64,000 nucleotides of DNA from Chersky-840 sp050011815 (lineage in GTDB: Bacteria; Actinomycetota; Acidimicrobiia; Acidimicrobiales; UBA8190). Location: positions 44,702 through 108,701 of the forward strand of contig JBEKIJ010000007.1 of assembly GCA_050011815.1 (NCBI GenBank). The letters are read 5' to 3'. Shown here piece by piece: positions 25,228 to 33,987 of this stretch. The number at the start of each line of letters is the position of its first letter. Positions within the stretch are counted from its first letter, which is position 1. The notes beneath the pieces were generated by a model that was not told the DNA's origin, searched no databases, and was given only the letters and a program-made list of their open reading frames with translations. The translations under genes and the position numbers were made by a program.

Positions 25228-25944
25228 GTGGGTGAGGCGCGGCTGGCACTGGTGCGGGGAACTGCCACCGCCGACCCCATCGACTTCGAGGCTGGGGCGT
25301 CCACCACTCCCGCCCGGGTCCGGATCATCGACGGGGCCCTGGCCTGCATCGCCCGACAGGGGGTTGTGAAGACGACGCTCGACGACGTGGCACGCGCCGC
25401 CGGGTGCAGCCGGGCCACCGTCTACCGGGTCTTTCCCGGAGGCAAGGACGCCGTGCTCGGCGCCGTCGTCGACACCGAGGTGTCGAGGTTCTTCAGCGCC
25501 CTGGCGGTGCGGATGGGGGCGGCCACCGATCTCGAGGACGTGCTCGTGGCGGGGATGACCGAGGCCGCCACCAGAGTGAGCGAACACCCCGCCATCCGGT
25601 ACCTCCTGGCCGGGGAGCCCGAGTTGGTCCTGTCGCAGCTGGCCTTCGCCCGCATGGACGAAGTGCTCGCCGTGACGTGCGCGTTCACGACACCGTTCCT
25701 CGGGCGCTGGCTCGACCAGGCCGAGTCCAAGCGCGTGGCCGAGTGGGCGGCGCGCATCGTGGTCTCGTACCTCGTGTGCCCGGCCGACGGCGTCGACCTC
25801 ACCGACGCCGGAGATGTGCGGCGCCTGGTCCGCCTCTTCGTCCTCCCCGGCATCCGGGCGCTGCGCGAGCCCCGGGGTCGCCACCGCAAAGAGTCTCTGC
25901 AATCCAACCGATCACTGCCCACCACCAAAGGGGAAGCATCATGA
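25228..25944 (+). CDS. TetR family transcriptional regulator (second of two)
   Basis: TetR repressor of 238 aa with HTH VKTTLDDVARAAGCSRATVYR and VFPGGKDAVLGAVV near residues 45-85, a near copy of the neighbouring regulator's HTH, after a 30-residue N-terminal arm. GTG 25228 lies only 3 nt past the palindromic operator, so the mRNA has almost no leader; a later start inside the N-terminal arm is possible. Its stop overlaps the start of the di-iron oxygenase gene (ATGA), so the regulator and enzyme form one operon and autoregulation is likely. The inducer is unknown; the partner enzyme suggests a lipid or aromatic compound. Confidence 0.85.
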   Translation: MGEARLALVRGTATADPIDFEAGASTTPARVRIIDGALACIARQGVVKTTLDDVARAAGCSRATVYRVFPGGKDAVLGAVVDTEVSRFFSALAVRMGAATDLEDVLVAGMTEAATRVSEHPAIRYLLAGEPELVLSQLAFARMDEVLAVTCAFTTPFLGRWLDQAESKRVAEWAARIVVSYLVCPADGVDLTDAGDVRRLVRLFVLPGIRALREPRGRHRKESLQSNRSLPTTKGEAS

Positions 25945-27071
25945 CTGAGCAGATGCGCGAAACGGTCGAGATCATCGGCCGGGACGACGTCAATGACCTC
26001 GAGGCGATCCTGTCGGTGGTGAACACCGACGTCGACGAGGAGCGCCACGCCGTCCACTCGGTCTACGACACCATCTTCACGTGGGACTACGAGAAGGGGC
26101 AGCGGCCCAAGCTCGAGAAGCTCTACGAGAAGGCCAAGAAGACCCAGTGGAACGGCCAGACCGACCTGCCCTGGGAGACCGACGTCGACCAGGAGAAGCT
26201 CGTGATCGCCAACGCCGCGGCCAACGGGGGCCTGGGTGAGGGTCTCGACGTGAGCGGGACCTCCCTCGAACGGTGGGGTGACAAGGAGTGGATCGATTTC
26301 GGCGTGCAGAGCCAGAACTGGACGTTGTCGCAGTTCATGCACGGCGAACAGGGCGCGCTCGTGTGCACGGCCAAGATCGTCGAGTCGGTGCCCTGGATCG
26401 ACGCCAAGTACTACGCGGCGACACAGGTCATGGACGAAGCCCGCCACGTGGAGGTCTTCGCCAAGTACCTCGACGACAAGCTGTCGGGGCACTACCCGAT
26501 CAATGCCCATCTCCGCCTGCTCCTCGACGACATCATCGCCGACCAACGGTGGGACATGACGTACCTGGGCATGCAGATCATGGTCGAAGGTCTGGCCCTG
26601 GCCGCCTTCGGCTTCATGCACCAGATGACGACCGAACCGCTGCTCAAGCAGTTGCTGCGGTATGTGATGTCGGACGAGGCCCGCCACGTCGCCTTCGGCG
26701 TGCTCAGCCTCCAGGAGTACTACCAGCAGCTCTCCGCGGCCGAGATCCGCGAGCGCCAGGAGTTCGCCTTCGAGGCGGCGGTGCGCATGCGCGACCGGTT
26801 CCTCCAGCAAGAGGTGTGGGACCGCATGGGGGTCAACCCCAAGGAGATCGTCCCTCTGCTCATGCAGGTGCCCGACCGGCAGGTCTTCCAGTCGCTGCTG
26901 TTCTCGAAGATCGTGCCCAACTGCAAGAAGCTCGGCCTGCTCGACGCCGCCGATGGCTGGCTGCGGGTGAAATTCACCGAGCTCGGAGTCATCGGGTTCG
27001 AGGACTGGGCCGACACCGGCGAGGAGTACGACAGCCTGCAGTCGACGCCCGTCGCCGACGCCGTGGCCTGA
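25941..27071 (+). CDS. Ferritin-like di-iron oxygenase (AurF-like/R2-like superfamily)
   Basis: 376-aa helical protein with a full carboxylate-bridged di-iron site: Glu136 (HGEQ), Glu166 and His169 (first DEARH), Glu216 (MVEG), Glu246 and His249 (second DEARH). The paired DEARH motifs are typical of ferritin-like oxygenases and oxidases. Within that superfamily I cannot separate an AurF-type N-oxygenase from a fatty-acyl or aldehyde oxygenase. ATG 25941 has AAAGGGGAAG about 5 nt upstream and overlaps the upstream tetR stop. No ferredoxin or reductase gene is adjacent, so electron donors must come from elsewhere. Confidence 0.8.
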   Translation: MTEQMRETVEIIGRDDVNDLEAILSVVNTDVDEERHAVHSVYDTIFTWDYEKGQRPKLEKLYEKAKKTQWNGQTDLPWETDVDQEKLVIANAAANGGLGEGLDVSGTSLERWGDKEWIDFGVQSQNWTLSQFMHGEQGALVCTAKIVESVPWIDAKYYAATQVMDEARHVEVFAKYLDDKLSGHYPINAHLRLLLDDIIADQRWDMTYLGMQIMVEGLALAAFGFMHQMTTEPLLKQLLRYVMSDEARHVAFGVLSLQEYYQQLSAAEIRERQEFAFEAAVRMRDRFLQQEVWDRMGVNPKEIVPLLMQVPDRQVFQSLLFSKIVPNCKKLGLLDAADGWLRVKFTELGVIGFEDWADTGEEYDSLQSTPVADAVA

Positions 27072-27108
27072 GCGCCACCCCGGCCGCGGCCGGCGCCCGC
27101 CGGAGGAC

Positions 27109-27114
27109 TAGCCT
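27109..27114 (+). promoter_or_regulatory. -10 element, putative leaderless promoter of dapA
   Basis: TAGCCT ends 6 nt before GTG 27121. The intervening GGAGGC is Shine-Dalgarno-like but only 1 nt from the start, so the leaderless reading fits better. Confidence 0.45.
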
Positions 27115-27120
27115 GGAGGC

Positions 27121-28065
27121 GTGAAGTCGTCCCCCGGGCCCGGCCGATTCGGCGCCGTGATCACCGCCATGGTCACGCCCTTCGACGCGGCCGGGGCGCT
27201 CGACGTCGACGGGGCCGTCACCTTGGCGCGGTGGCTCACGAGCCACGGCAGCGACGGGTTGGTGGTGGCGGGCACGACGGGGGAAGGCCCGGTGCTGGCC
27301 GACGCCGAGCTCGGCCAACTCTGGCAGGCCGTGGCCGAGGCCGTGACGGTGCCGGTGATCGCCGGCACCGGTTCCAACGACACCCGGCACACCATCGAGT
27401 GCACCAAGCTGGCCGAGGCGGCAGGCGTGGCGGCCGCCCTCGTGGTGACCCCGTACTACTCCCGACCGTCCCAGGCGGGAATCTCGGCGCACTTCCGTGC
27501 CGCCGCCGCCGCGACCAGGCTTCCGGTCATGCTCTACGACATCCCGGTGCGGGCCGGGCGCCGGATCGGGCGCGACACCATGGTCGGGCTGGCGCGCGAC
27601 GTGAAGAACATCGTGGCGGTGAAAGATGCCACCGCCGACCCGGCCGGCTCGGCCCGACTGATCGCCGAGGCCCCCGAGGGATTCGAGCTCTACAGCGGTG
27701 ACGACGCGCTGACCCTGCCGCTGCTGGCGGTGGGTGCGGTCGGAGCGGTGAGCGTGGCGTCGCACTGGGCCGGCGAGGAGATCAGCGACATGGTGGCGGC
27801 CTGGTTCAAGGGCGACACCCAAGGCGCGCAGATGACCAACGCCAGGCTCTTGGAGTCCTATGACTTCGAATCGAGCGAGGCCTTCCCGAACCCGCTGCCG
27901 GCCAAGGCCGCCTGTCGGGTCCTCGGCCTCCCCGTCGGCCAGTGCCGCCTGCCGCTGGGCACGGGGCCCGCCGAGCTCGAGGAGCAGGCCCGTGGGGTGC
28001 TCTCCAATCTCGGGCGCGACGTGCATGCCCTCGCCGGCGCACGCGCGGGCGGGTCGCTTGCCTGA
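27121..28065 (+). CDS. dapA: 4-hydroxy-tetrahydrodipicolinate synthase
   Basis: Condenses pyruvate and aspartate semialdehyde, the entry to lysine/diaminopimelate synthesis. TIM-barrel aldolase with ITAMVTPFD, VVAGTTGEGP (pyruvate-binding loop), GTGSNDTRHTIE, the active-site Tyr in LYDIPVRAGR and the Schiff-base Lys in VAVKDAT. 314 aa. Its end overlaps the next gene, RNase J, by about 8 nt; the same dapA-rnj pairing occurs in mycobacteria. Confidence 0.95.
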   Translation: MKSSPGPGRFGAVITAMVTPFDAAGALDVDGAVTLARWLTSHGSDGLVVAGTTGEGPVLADAELGQLWQAVAEAVTVPVIAGTGSNDTRHTIECTKLAEAAGVAAALVVTPYYSRPSQAGISAHFRAAAAATRLPVMLYDIPVRAGRRIGRDTMVGLARDVKNIVAVKDATADPAGSARLIAEAPEGFELYSGDDALTLPLLAVGAVGAVSVASHWAGEEISDMVAAWFKGDTQGAQMTNARLLESYDFESSEAFPNPLPAKAACRVLGLPVGQCRLPLGTGPAELEEQARGVLSNLGRDVHALAGARAGGSLA

Positions 28066-29719
28066 ACCTGTACGCGTCATCTTTCTGGGCGGCCTCGGAG
28101 AGATCGGCCGGAACTGTGCGTGCTTCGAGCTCGACGGCCGCATCGTCGTCCTCGACTGCGGGATCATGTTCCCCGAGCCCGACATGCCCGGCATCGACCT
28201 GGTGCTCCCCGACCTGTCGTATCTGCGCGAGCGTGCCGACGCCGTCGAGGCGGTGGTCCTCACCCACGGGCACGAGGACCACACCGGGGGGCTCGCCTTC
28301 TTGCTGCGGGACCTGTCGGTCCCGGTGTACGGCTCGGCGCTCACCCTGGGTCTGGCCCGTAACCGGGTGGAGGAAGCGGGCGTGGCGGACCGGGCGCGCT
28401 TCGTCGAGGTCACCGACGGGGAGCGCCGCCAGATCGGCCCCTTCGAGGTGGAATTCATCCCGGTCACCCACTCCGTGCCCCACGGGTTCGCCACCGCCTT
28501 CCATACGCCCCAGGGTGTGATCCTGCACTCGGGCGACTTCAAGATCGACCTGACGCCCGTGGACGGCCGGCTCACCGACCTGGCCCGCATCGGCACCCTG
28601 GCGGCGGGACCGGGCATCCGCCTGCTCCTGTCGGACTCCACCAACGCCGAGGAGCCCGGGTTCACCGAATCCGAGACCGAGGTCGGCGCCACCTTGCGGC
28701 GGCTCTTCCAGGCCCGCGTCGGGCGGCGGTTGATCGTGACCTGTTTCGCCAGCCACATCCACCGCGTCCAACAGGTCGTCGACGCCGCGCTCGGCACGGG
28801 GAGGAAGGTGGCCACGCTCGGTCGGTCGATGGCGAAGAACGTCGAGCTGGCCCGGCGCCTGGGTCTGCTCGATCTCCCTCCCGACCATGTCGTCGATGTG
28901 GAGCACGTCGACGACATGGACCCCGGCAAGGTCTGCGTGATCTCCACGGGCTCTCAGGGTGAGCCCATGTCGGCGCTGTCGCTCATGGCCGCGGGGGACA
29001 GCAAGTGGCTGCATCTGCGCCCCGACGACGTGGTGGTGATCAGCGCGCACCCCATTCCCGGCAACGAGTGGGCGGTCGGCCGTGTCATCGACGGCCTCTA
29101 CCGGCGCGGGGCCGAGGTCATCCACACCGGCGTGGAGCCGGTGCACGTGAGCGGGCACGCCCGCCAGGGCGAGCTCATGGTCCTGCTGTCGGTGGCCCGA
29201 CCCGAGTGGTTCATCCCCGTGCACGGCGAGTACCGGCACCTCGTGAACCACGTGCAGCTGGCCACCCGGATGGGCGTGGACAAGAACAAGGCCGTGCTGT
29301 GCGAGGACGGCGACTCGATGGTGCTCGACGACGCCGGGATGCACCGCGGGGATTCGGTTCCCGCCGGGTTCCTCTACGTCGACGGCACCGTGGGTGACGT
29401 CGGTCACGGGGTGCTGCGGGACCGACGGGTGCTGGCCGAGGAGGGGGTCGTGGTGGTGGTGGCCACCGTCGACCCCCATGCCGGCGAGGTCGTGGGCGCG
29501 CCCGAGATCGTGACCCGGGGCTGGATCCACGCTCCTGAGGCCGAGGCGCTGCTCGGAGAGGCGAGCGACGTCGTGCGGATGGCCCTCGAGAAGGCCCTGG
29601 CCGAAGGGGCCACCGATCACGAGACCCTGCGCCGCCACGCCCGCAAGGCGCTGGGCAAGCTGGTGGGGGAGCGGACCCGACGCCGGCCCATGATCGTCCC
29701 GGTGGTCGTCACCGTCTGA
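28058..29719 (+). CDS. rnj: Ribonuclease J
   Basis: Metallo-beta-lactamase-fold endo/5'-exoribonuclease for rRNA maturation and mRNA decay. RVIFLGGLGEIGRNC opens the fold, and the zinc motif THGHEDHTGG has His70, His72, Asp74 and His75. GVILHSGDFKID, LLLSDSTNAEEPGFT, beta-CASP motifs (CFASHIHRVQQ, STGSQGEPMSAL, ISAHPIPGNE, HVSGHARQGEL) and WFIPVHGEYRHL follow. TTG 28058 is preferred (8-nt overlap with dapA); ATG 28025 would add 11 residues. About 553 aa, family length. Confidence 0.94.
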   Translation: MPEPVRVIFLGGLGEIGRNCACFELDGRIVVLDCGIMFPEPDMPGIDLVLPDLSYLRERADAVEAVVLTHGHEDHTGGLAFLLRDLSVPVYGSALTLGLARNRVEEAGVADRARFVEVTDGERRQIGPFEVEFIPVTHSVPHGFATAFHTPQGVILHSGDFKIDLTPVDGRLTDLARIGTLAAGPGIRLLLSDSTNAEEPGFTESETEVGATLRRLFQARVGRRLIVTCFASHIHRVQQVVDAALGTGRKVATLGRSMAKNVELARRLGLLDLPPDHVVDVEHVDDMDPGKVCVISTGSQGEPMSALSLMAAGDSKWLHLRPDDVVVISAHPIPGNEWAVGRVIDGLYRRGAEVIHTGVEPVHVSGHARQGELMVLLSVARPEWFIPVHGEYRHLVNHVQLATRMGVDKNKAVLCEDGDSMVLDDAGMHRGDSVPAGFLYVDGTVGDVGHGVLRDRRVLAEEGVVVVVATVDPHAGEVVGAPEIVTRGWIHAPEAEALLGEASDVVRMALEKALAEGATDHETLRRHARKALGKLVGERTRRRPMIVPVVVTV

Positions 29720-29795
29720 GAAAGGGCGCCGTTCGCCTCGTTCTCCCAGGTGAGGTGGCCACAACCCGATCCTCGGATGGACGTGGGGCGGCTGT

Positions 29796-29801
29796 TAGCG
29801 T
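29796..29801 (+). promoter_or_regulatory. -10 element upstream of ftsK
   Basis: TAGCGT lies 10 nt before GTG 29812, giving at most a few bases of leader. The 92-nt gap after rnj holds no gene. Confidence 0.4.
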
Positions 29802-29811
29802 TGAGGCCACT

Positions 29812-32376
29812 GTGGTGACCACGAAGCGCCGCCCGGTGGGGGCACGCTCCTCCTCCCGGTCGGCTCCCGGCCGACGCCGGACCAAACCCAAAGGCCGCGC
29901 CCGGGGGGCGCGGCCCCAGAAACGTCCCGCCACCAGCCGACGGCGGCGGCGGTCGACGAGTCGGGCCCGTCGCCCGACATGGGTGGCCTCGGCCCTGTCG
30001 GTGCTCGAAGGCCACGTGGAGGACGCCTGGGGGATCGGGCTCGTCACCGTGGCCGTTCTCGGCGCCCTCGGGCTCTACGTCGACGCCCTGGGCCCGGTGG
30101 GCCACGAGGTGCGCCACGGCCTCGGGTTGGTCCTCGGCGTGGGACGGTTCCTCGTGCCCCCCGCCTTCGGGGCCGCCGGGGTCATGCTCATCGCCGGGCG
30201 CCCCCGTCAGGAGCCGGCCCGGGCCGCGGTCGGGCTCGTGCTCACGCTGGCCGCGGTGGCGGGCCTCGCCGATCTCGCCGGTGGCGCGCCGCGGCTGAGC
30301 GCCTCGGCCCGGCGCCTGTCGGGCGCGGGCGGCTACATCGGCGCCACCGTCGGCAACCCGCTGCGTTCGGGTCTCGGTGACTGGGGGGCGGCGGTGGTGC
30401 TCCTGGCGCTCATCACCCTCGCCCTGGTGCTCTTCACGGGGGTGACGCTGCGCGTCGCCCTGGCCGGAGTGGCGCGACTGGGCTCAGAGGTGTGGCAGGC
30501 GGCGGTTCCCCATGGTGACGACGATGAGCTCGAGGCGCAGGACGACGACGACGCCGTCGACCTCGACGACGACACCGAATTCGCCGCCGCCGCCGCCGCT
30601 CCCGCCCGGACGCGCCGGACCCCCGCGCCGGCCCTGTTCGACCTCGACGACATGTTCACCGAGCCCCCCCTCGTGGCCGACGTCGACATCGAGCCCGAGG
30701 TCGAGGTCGAACCCGATCCGCCTGTCGAGAGCCCGGCCGAGGTCGTGGCCGCAACAGCGCCGGTCTCGGCTCGCCACGACGCGCCGCTGTCGATCGACGC
30801 GGGGGCGGCGACAGGGGAGTGGCGGCTCCCGCCCATGAAATTGCTGTCGCGCTCGAAGCCCCAGGAGTTGGACCGTGCCGAGATCAGCGCGGCGGGGCGC
30901 GCCCTGGTGAGTGCCCTGTCGGCCCACGGCGTGGAGACCCGGTTGCTCGGGCACACGGTGGGGCCCACGGTGACCCGGTTCGAGCTCGAGCTCGGGCCCG
31001 GGGTGAAGGTGGCCCGGGTGACGAGCCTGGCCAAGGACATCGCCTACGCCATGGCGTCGGCCGACGTTCGCATCCTGGCCCCCATCCCCGGCAAATCCGC
31101 CATCGGCATCGAGGTGCCCAACCGCATGCGCCAGCTCGTCACCTTGGGTGACGTGCTCGCCTCCGAGGAGGCCCGCACGGCGACCCATCCCCTCGAAGTG
31201 GCCCTGGGGCGCGACATCGCGGGCCGGCCGGTCATCGAGAACCTCGCCGACATGCCCCATATCCTCATCTCGGGCGCCACCGGAGCCGGGAAGTCGTCGT
31301 GCATCAACTCGCTCATCACCTCGATCATGATGCGCGCCACGCCCGAAGAGCTCCGTCTCATCCTCGTCGACCCCAAGCGGGTCGAGCTCGGCCAGTACAA
31401 CGGGCTCCCGCACCTGCTCACCCAGGTGGTCGTGGACCCCAAGAAGGCCGCCAACGCCCTGTCGTGGGCCGTGACGGAGATGGAGCGCCGCTACGACGTG
31501 CTTGCCGAGGCGGGCATGCGCGACATCACGGGGTACAACGCCGCGGTCGACCGCGGTGAGCTCGACGACATCGGGCCCCCGCCCCCGGGTCCCGACGACG
31601 AGGTCGGGGAGATCGACACCGAGGACCGTGACATCGGCGGGGTGGAGGATCGGGTGGCGGCTCGCATGGCGGAGTCGCGTGAAGCGGTCACCCCCACCGT
31701 GCACCGGGAGCGCCTGCCCTTCATCCTCATCGTGGTGGACGAGCTCAACGACCTCATGATGGTCGCGGCGCGCGACGTCGAGGAGTCGGTGTGCCGGATC
31801 GCCCAGATGGCGCGGGCCGTCGGCATCCACCTCGTGCTCGCCACCCAGCGCCCGTCGGTCGACGTCATCACCGGGGTGATCAAGGCGAACGTCCCGTCCC
31901 GCCTGGCGTTCTCGGTGTCCTCGCTGGCCGACAGCCGGGTCATCTTGGACCAACCCGGCGCCGAGCGGCTCATCGGCAAAGGGGACATGCTGCTCCTCAC
32001 GGCGTCGTCGTCGGTGGCGCGACGGATCCAGGGCCCCTGGGTGGCCGAGGCCGAGGTGCGCACCGTCGTCGCGCACTGGCAACGTCAACGCAACGCCGAA
32101 TACGTCGTCGGCATCGCCGGTGACGAGAACTCGACGCGCGCCGGCGACGGGCTCGACGATGACGACGAGCTGCTGTCTGCCGCCATGGAGCTCGTTGTGC
32201 GATCTCAGCTAGGGTCCACGTCGATGTTGCAGCGCAAGCTCCGGGTCGGTTTCTCGAGGGCGGGTCGCTTGATGGACCTTCTCGAGCGCCGGGGGGTGGT
32301 CGGGCCTTCGGAGGGATCCAAGGCGCGCGCCGTGCTCATGGCACCCGAAGAGCTCGAGCAGCTCGCCGACCGGTAG
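29812..32376 (+). CDS. ftsK: DNA translocase FtsK/SpoIIIE
   Basis: Pumps chromosomal DNA through the closing septum. A basic Arg/Lys-rich N-terminus precedes about four membrane segments (roughly residues 65-225), then an acidic/Pro linker, the alpha domain, and a RecA-type motor with Walker A GATGAGKSS (near residue 488) and Walker B FILIVVDELNDLMM (near 637). The C-terminal winged-helix gamma domain (LGSTSMLQRKLRVGFSRAGR) reads oriented DNA sequences. GTG 29812 is preferred over an earlier frame opening at 29755 because it follows a -10 element. About 854 aa. An insert of acidic residues between motor motifs (31561-31700) is unusually long. Confidence 0.94.
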   Translation: MVTTKRRPVGARSSSRSAPGRRRTKPKGRARGARPQKRPATSRRRRRSTSRARRPTWVASALSVLEGHVEDAWGIGLVTVAVLGALGLYVDALGPVGHEVRHGLGLVLGVGRFLVPPAFGAAGVMLIAGRPRQEPARAAVGLVLTLAAVAGLADLAGGAPRLSASARRLSGAGGYIGATVGNPLRSGLGDWGAAVVLLALITLALVLFTGVTLRVALAGVARLGSEVWQAAVPHGDDDELEAQDDDDAVDLDDDTEFAAAAAAPARTRRTPAPALFDLDDMFTEPPLVADVDIEPEVEVEPDPPVESPAEVVAATAPVSARHDAPLSIDAGAATGEWRLPPMKLLSRSKPQELDRAEISAAGRALVSALSAHGVETRLLGHTVGPTVTRFELELGPGVKVARVTSLAKDIAYAMASADVRILAPIPGKSAIGIEVPNRMRQLVTLGDVLASEEARTATHPLEVALGRDIAGRPVIENLADMPHILISGATGAGKSSCINSLITSIMMRATPEELRLILVDPKRVELGQYNGLPHLLTQVVVDPKKAANALSWAVTEMERRYDVLAEAGMRDITGYNAAVDRGELDDIGPPPPGPDDEVGEIDTEDRDIGGVEDRVAARMAESREAVTPTVHRERLPFILIVVDELNDLMMVAARDVEESVCRIAQMARAVGIHLVLATQRPSVDVITGVIKANVPSRLAFSVSSLADSRVILDQPGAERLIGKGDMLLLTASSSVARRIQGPWVAEAEVRTVVAHWQRQRNAEYVVGIAGDENSTRAGDGLDDDDELLSAAMELVVRSQLGSTSMLQRKLRVGFSRAGRLMDLLERRGVVGPSEGSKARAVLMAPEELEQLADR

Positions 32377-32382
32377 CCCGGC

Positions 32383-33942
32383 GTGGTCCGACATCGAGGC
32401 CGACACAGTCGCGGGGCGGGCTCGCTCGCCGACGCCAGGGAGGTCGAGCCGGCCGACTCCCCGATGGCCTCGGAGCCCACGGCCACGACCGGCGACGCAT
32501 CGGGTCCGGGGTCCGAGCTCGGCCTGAACCGCACCTCCGTCGCCCCCGGGAGCATGTCGGGAGGGACGGTGGCCGCCGTCCTCGACGCGGTCTCGGTGTC
32601 GCCCCCGGAGCCCGAGCTGCTGGCCGGGTCGGGGCTCCCACCGGTGTCCCGGACAGAGCCGGTGACGCTGTCTCCTCCCTTGTCGACGAGGCTCGACACC
32701 TCGCCGGGGGCGGCCCCCCTGGTGGCCGCGCCCGACCGCCGTCACCGGCGGTGGCCGTGGGTGGCGCTGGCCGTCATCGTCGTCGCCGCTGCGGGGCTGG
32801 GGGTGCAGCTGGCCCGCCCCTTCCCGGCGCTGGCCCTGAAGCGAGCCGTGCCCACCTCGTCGCCGGTGGCCGGTGCGATACCGGCCCTGCCGTGGCCGGC
32901 GACCGGGGAGGCGGCGGTGGCTGTCCCCCAACTCGGCGTCACCGTCGACTCCGGGCCCCAGGCGCCGGTGCCGATCGCCAGCCTGACCAAGATCATGACG
33001 GCGTACCTGACGCTGCGCGACCACCCCCTGGCCCCCGACGCGCAGGGCCCCGTCCTCACCATGACGGCCGCCGACCAGGCCCAGGCCTTCGCCGATGAGG
33101 CGGTCGGCGCCACCAACGTCCCGGTCCAGCCGGGAGAGACCTTGACCGAACGGCAACTGCTCAACGGCCTGCTCGTGCATTCGGCGAACAATCTGGCCGA
33201 CGTCCTGGCCCAGTGGGACGCGGGCTCCGTGCCGGCCTTCGTGGCCAAGATGAACGCGGCGGCCCAGTCCCTCGGGATGCTGCACACCCACTACGCCGAT
33301 GCCAGCGGTCTCGATCCCGGGACGATGGGGACCGCCGGTGACGAGCTGCTCGTCACCCAGGCGGCCATGGCCATCCCCACCTTTGCCGCTGTCGTGGCCC
33401 AGCCGTCGGTCACCCTTCCCGGCATCGGTGTGCTCATGAACTACGTCTCGGCGGTGGGGACCGACGGCATCGTGGGTGTGAAGTCCGGCTTCACCCAGGC
33501 GGCCATGGGATGCCTGGTGCTGGCGGGCAACCGGACCGTGGACGGTCACCACGTGCTCGTCCTGGCCGCGGTGACCGGACAACCCGGGGACGACCCCCTG
33601 AGCGCCGCGAACCAGGTCGACGAGCGACTGATCGACGCCGCTGCGGCGGGCCTGCACGAGGTTCCCGTGACACCCAGTGGTGTGCGGGTGGGCAGCGTCA
33701 CGCTCCCGTGGTCCCATGCCCAGGTGCCCGTGGTCACGACGGGGGCGATCGCCCTCCTGGCGTGGCCGGGCCAGGAACCCCACCTGGCCTTGGCCGATCG
33801 GTCGCTGCGCACCGGCATGCCGGCCGGCACCAAGGTCGGCACGCTGTCGGCGTCGATCGGGCACGAACTGGTCACCGTGCCCGTGCACGTGGCGGGCAGC
33901 TTGCTGGGCCCGTCGGTCAGCTGGCGCCTGCGCCGCTCCTGA
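32383..33942 (+). CDS. Membrane-anchored D-alanyl-D-alanine carboxypeptidase (S11 family)
   Basis: Trims the terminal D-Ala from peptidoglycan stem peptides. The three penicillin-binding motifs are present: SLTK (Ser200-Lys203), SANN (Ser267-Asn269) and KSG (367-369). A single membrane anchor (WVALAVIVVAAAGLGVQL, near residue 125) follows a 120-residue Ser/Pro/Thr-rich cytoplasmic stretch, which is longer than in typical DacA proteins. The GTG start at 32383 follows ftsK by 6 nt; ATG 32464 is a credible alternative because the first 27 codons have atypical third positions. It is probably expressed with ftsK. Confidence 0.87.
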   Translation: MVRHRGRHSRGAGSLADAREVEPADSPMASEPTATTGDASGPGSELGLNRTSVAPGSMSGGTVAAVLDAVSVSPPEPELLAGSGLPPVSRTEPVTLSPPLSTRLDTSPGAAPLVAAPDRRHRRWPWVALAVIVVAAAGLGVQLARPFPALALKRAVPTSSPVAGAIPALPWPATGEAAVAVPQLGVTVDSGPQAPVPIASLTKIMTAYLTLRDHPLAPDAQGPVLTMTAADQAQAFADEAVGATNVPVQPGETLTERQLLNGLLVHSANNLADVLAQWDAGSVPAFVAKMNAAAQSLGMLHTHYADASGLDPGTMGTAGDELLVTQAAMAIPTFAAVVAQPSVTLPGIGVLMNYVSAVGTDGIVGVKSGFTQAAMGCLVLAGNRTVDGHHVLVLAAVTGQPGDDPLSAANQVDERLIDAAAAGLHEVPVTPSGVRVGSVTLPWSHAQVPVVTTGAIALLAWPGQEPHLALADRSLRTGMPAGTKVGTLSASIGHELVTVPVHVAGSLLGPSVSWRLRRS

Positions 33943-33975
33943 GCTGAGCCGCCGGGGTGGCCCGGGGACGGGCAC

Positions 33976-33981
33976 TACCCT
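33976..33981 (+). promoter_or_regulatory. -10 element, putative leaderless promoter of thrB
   Basis: TACCCT ends 6 nt before ATG 33988, with no Shine-Dalgarno between them. Confidence 0.5.
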
Positions 33982-33987
33982 GACACC

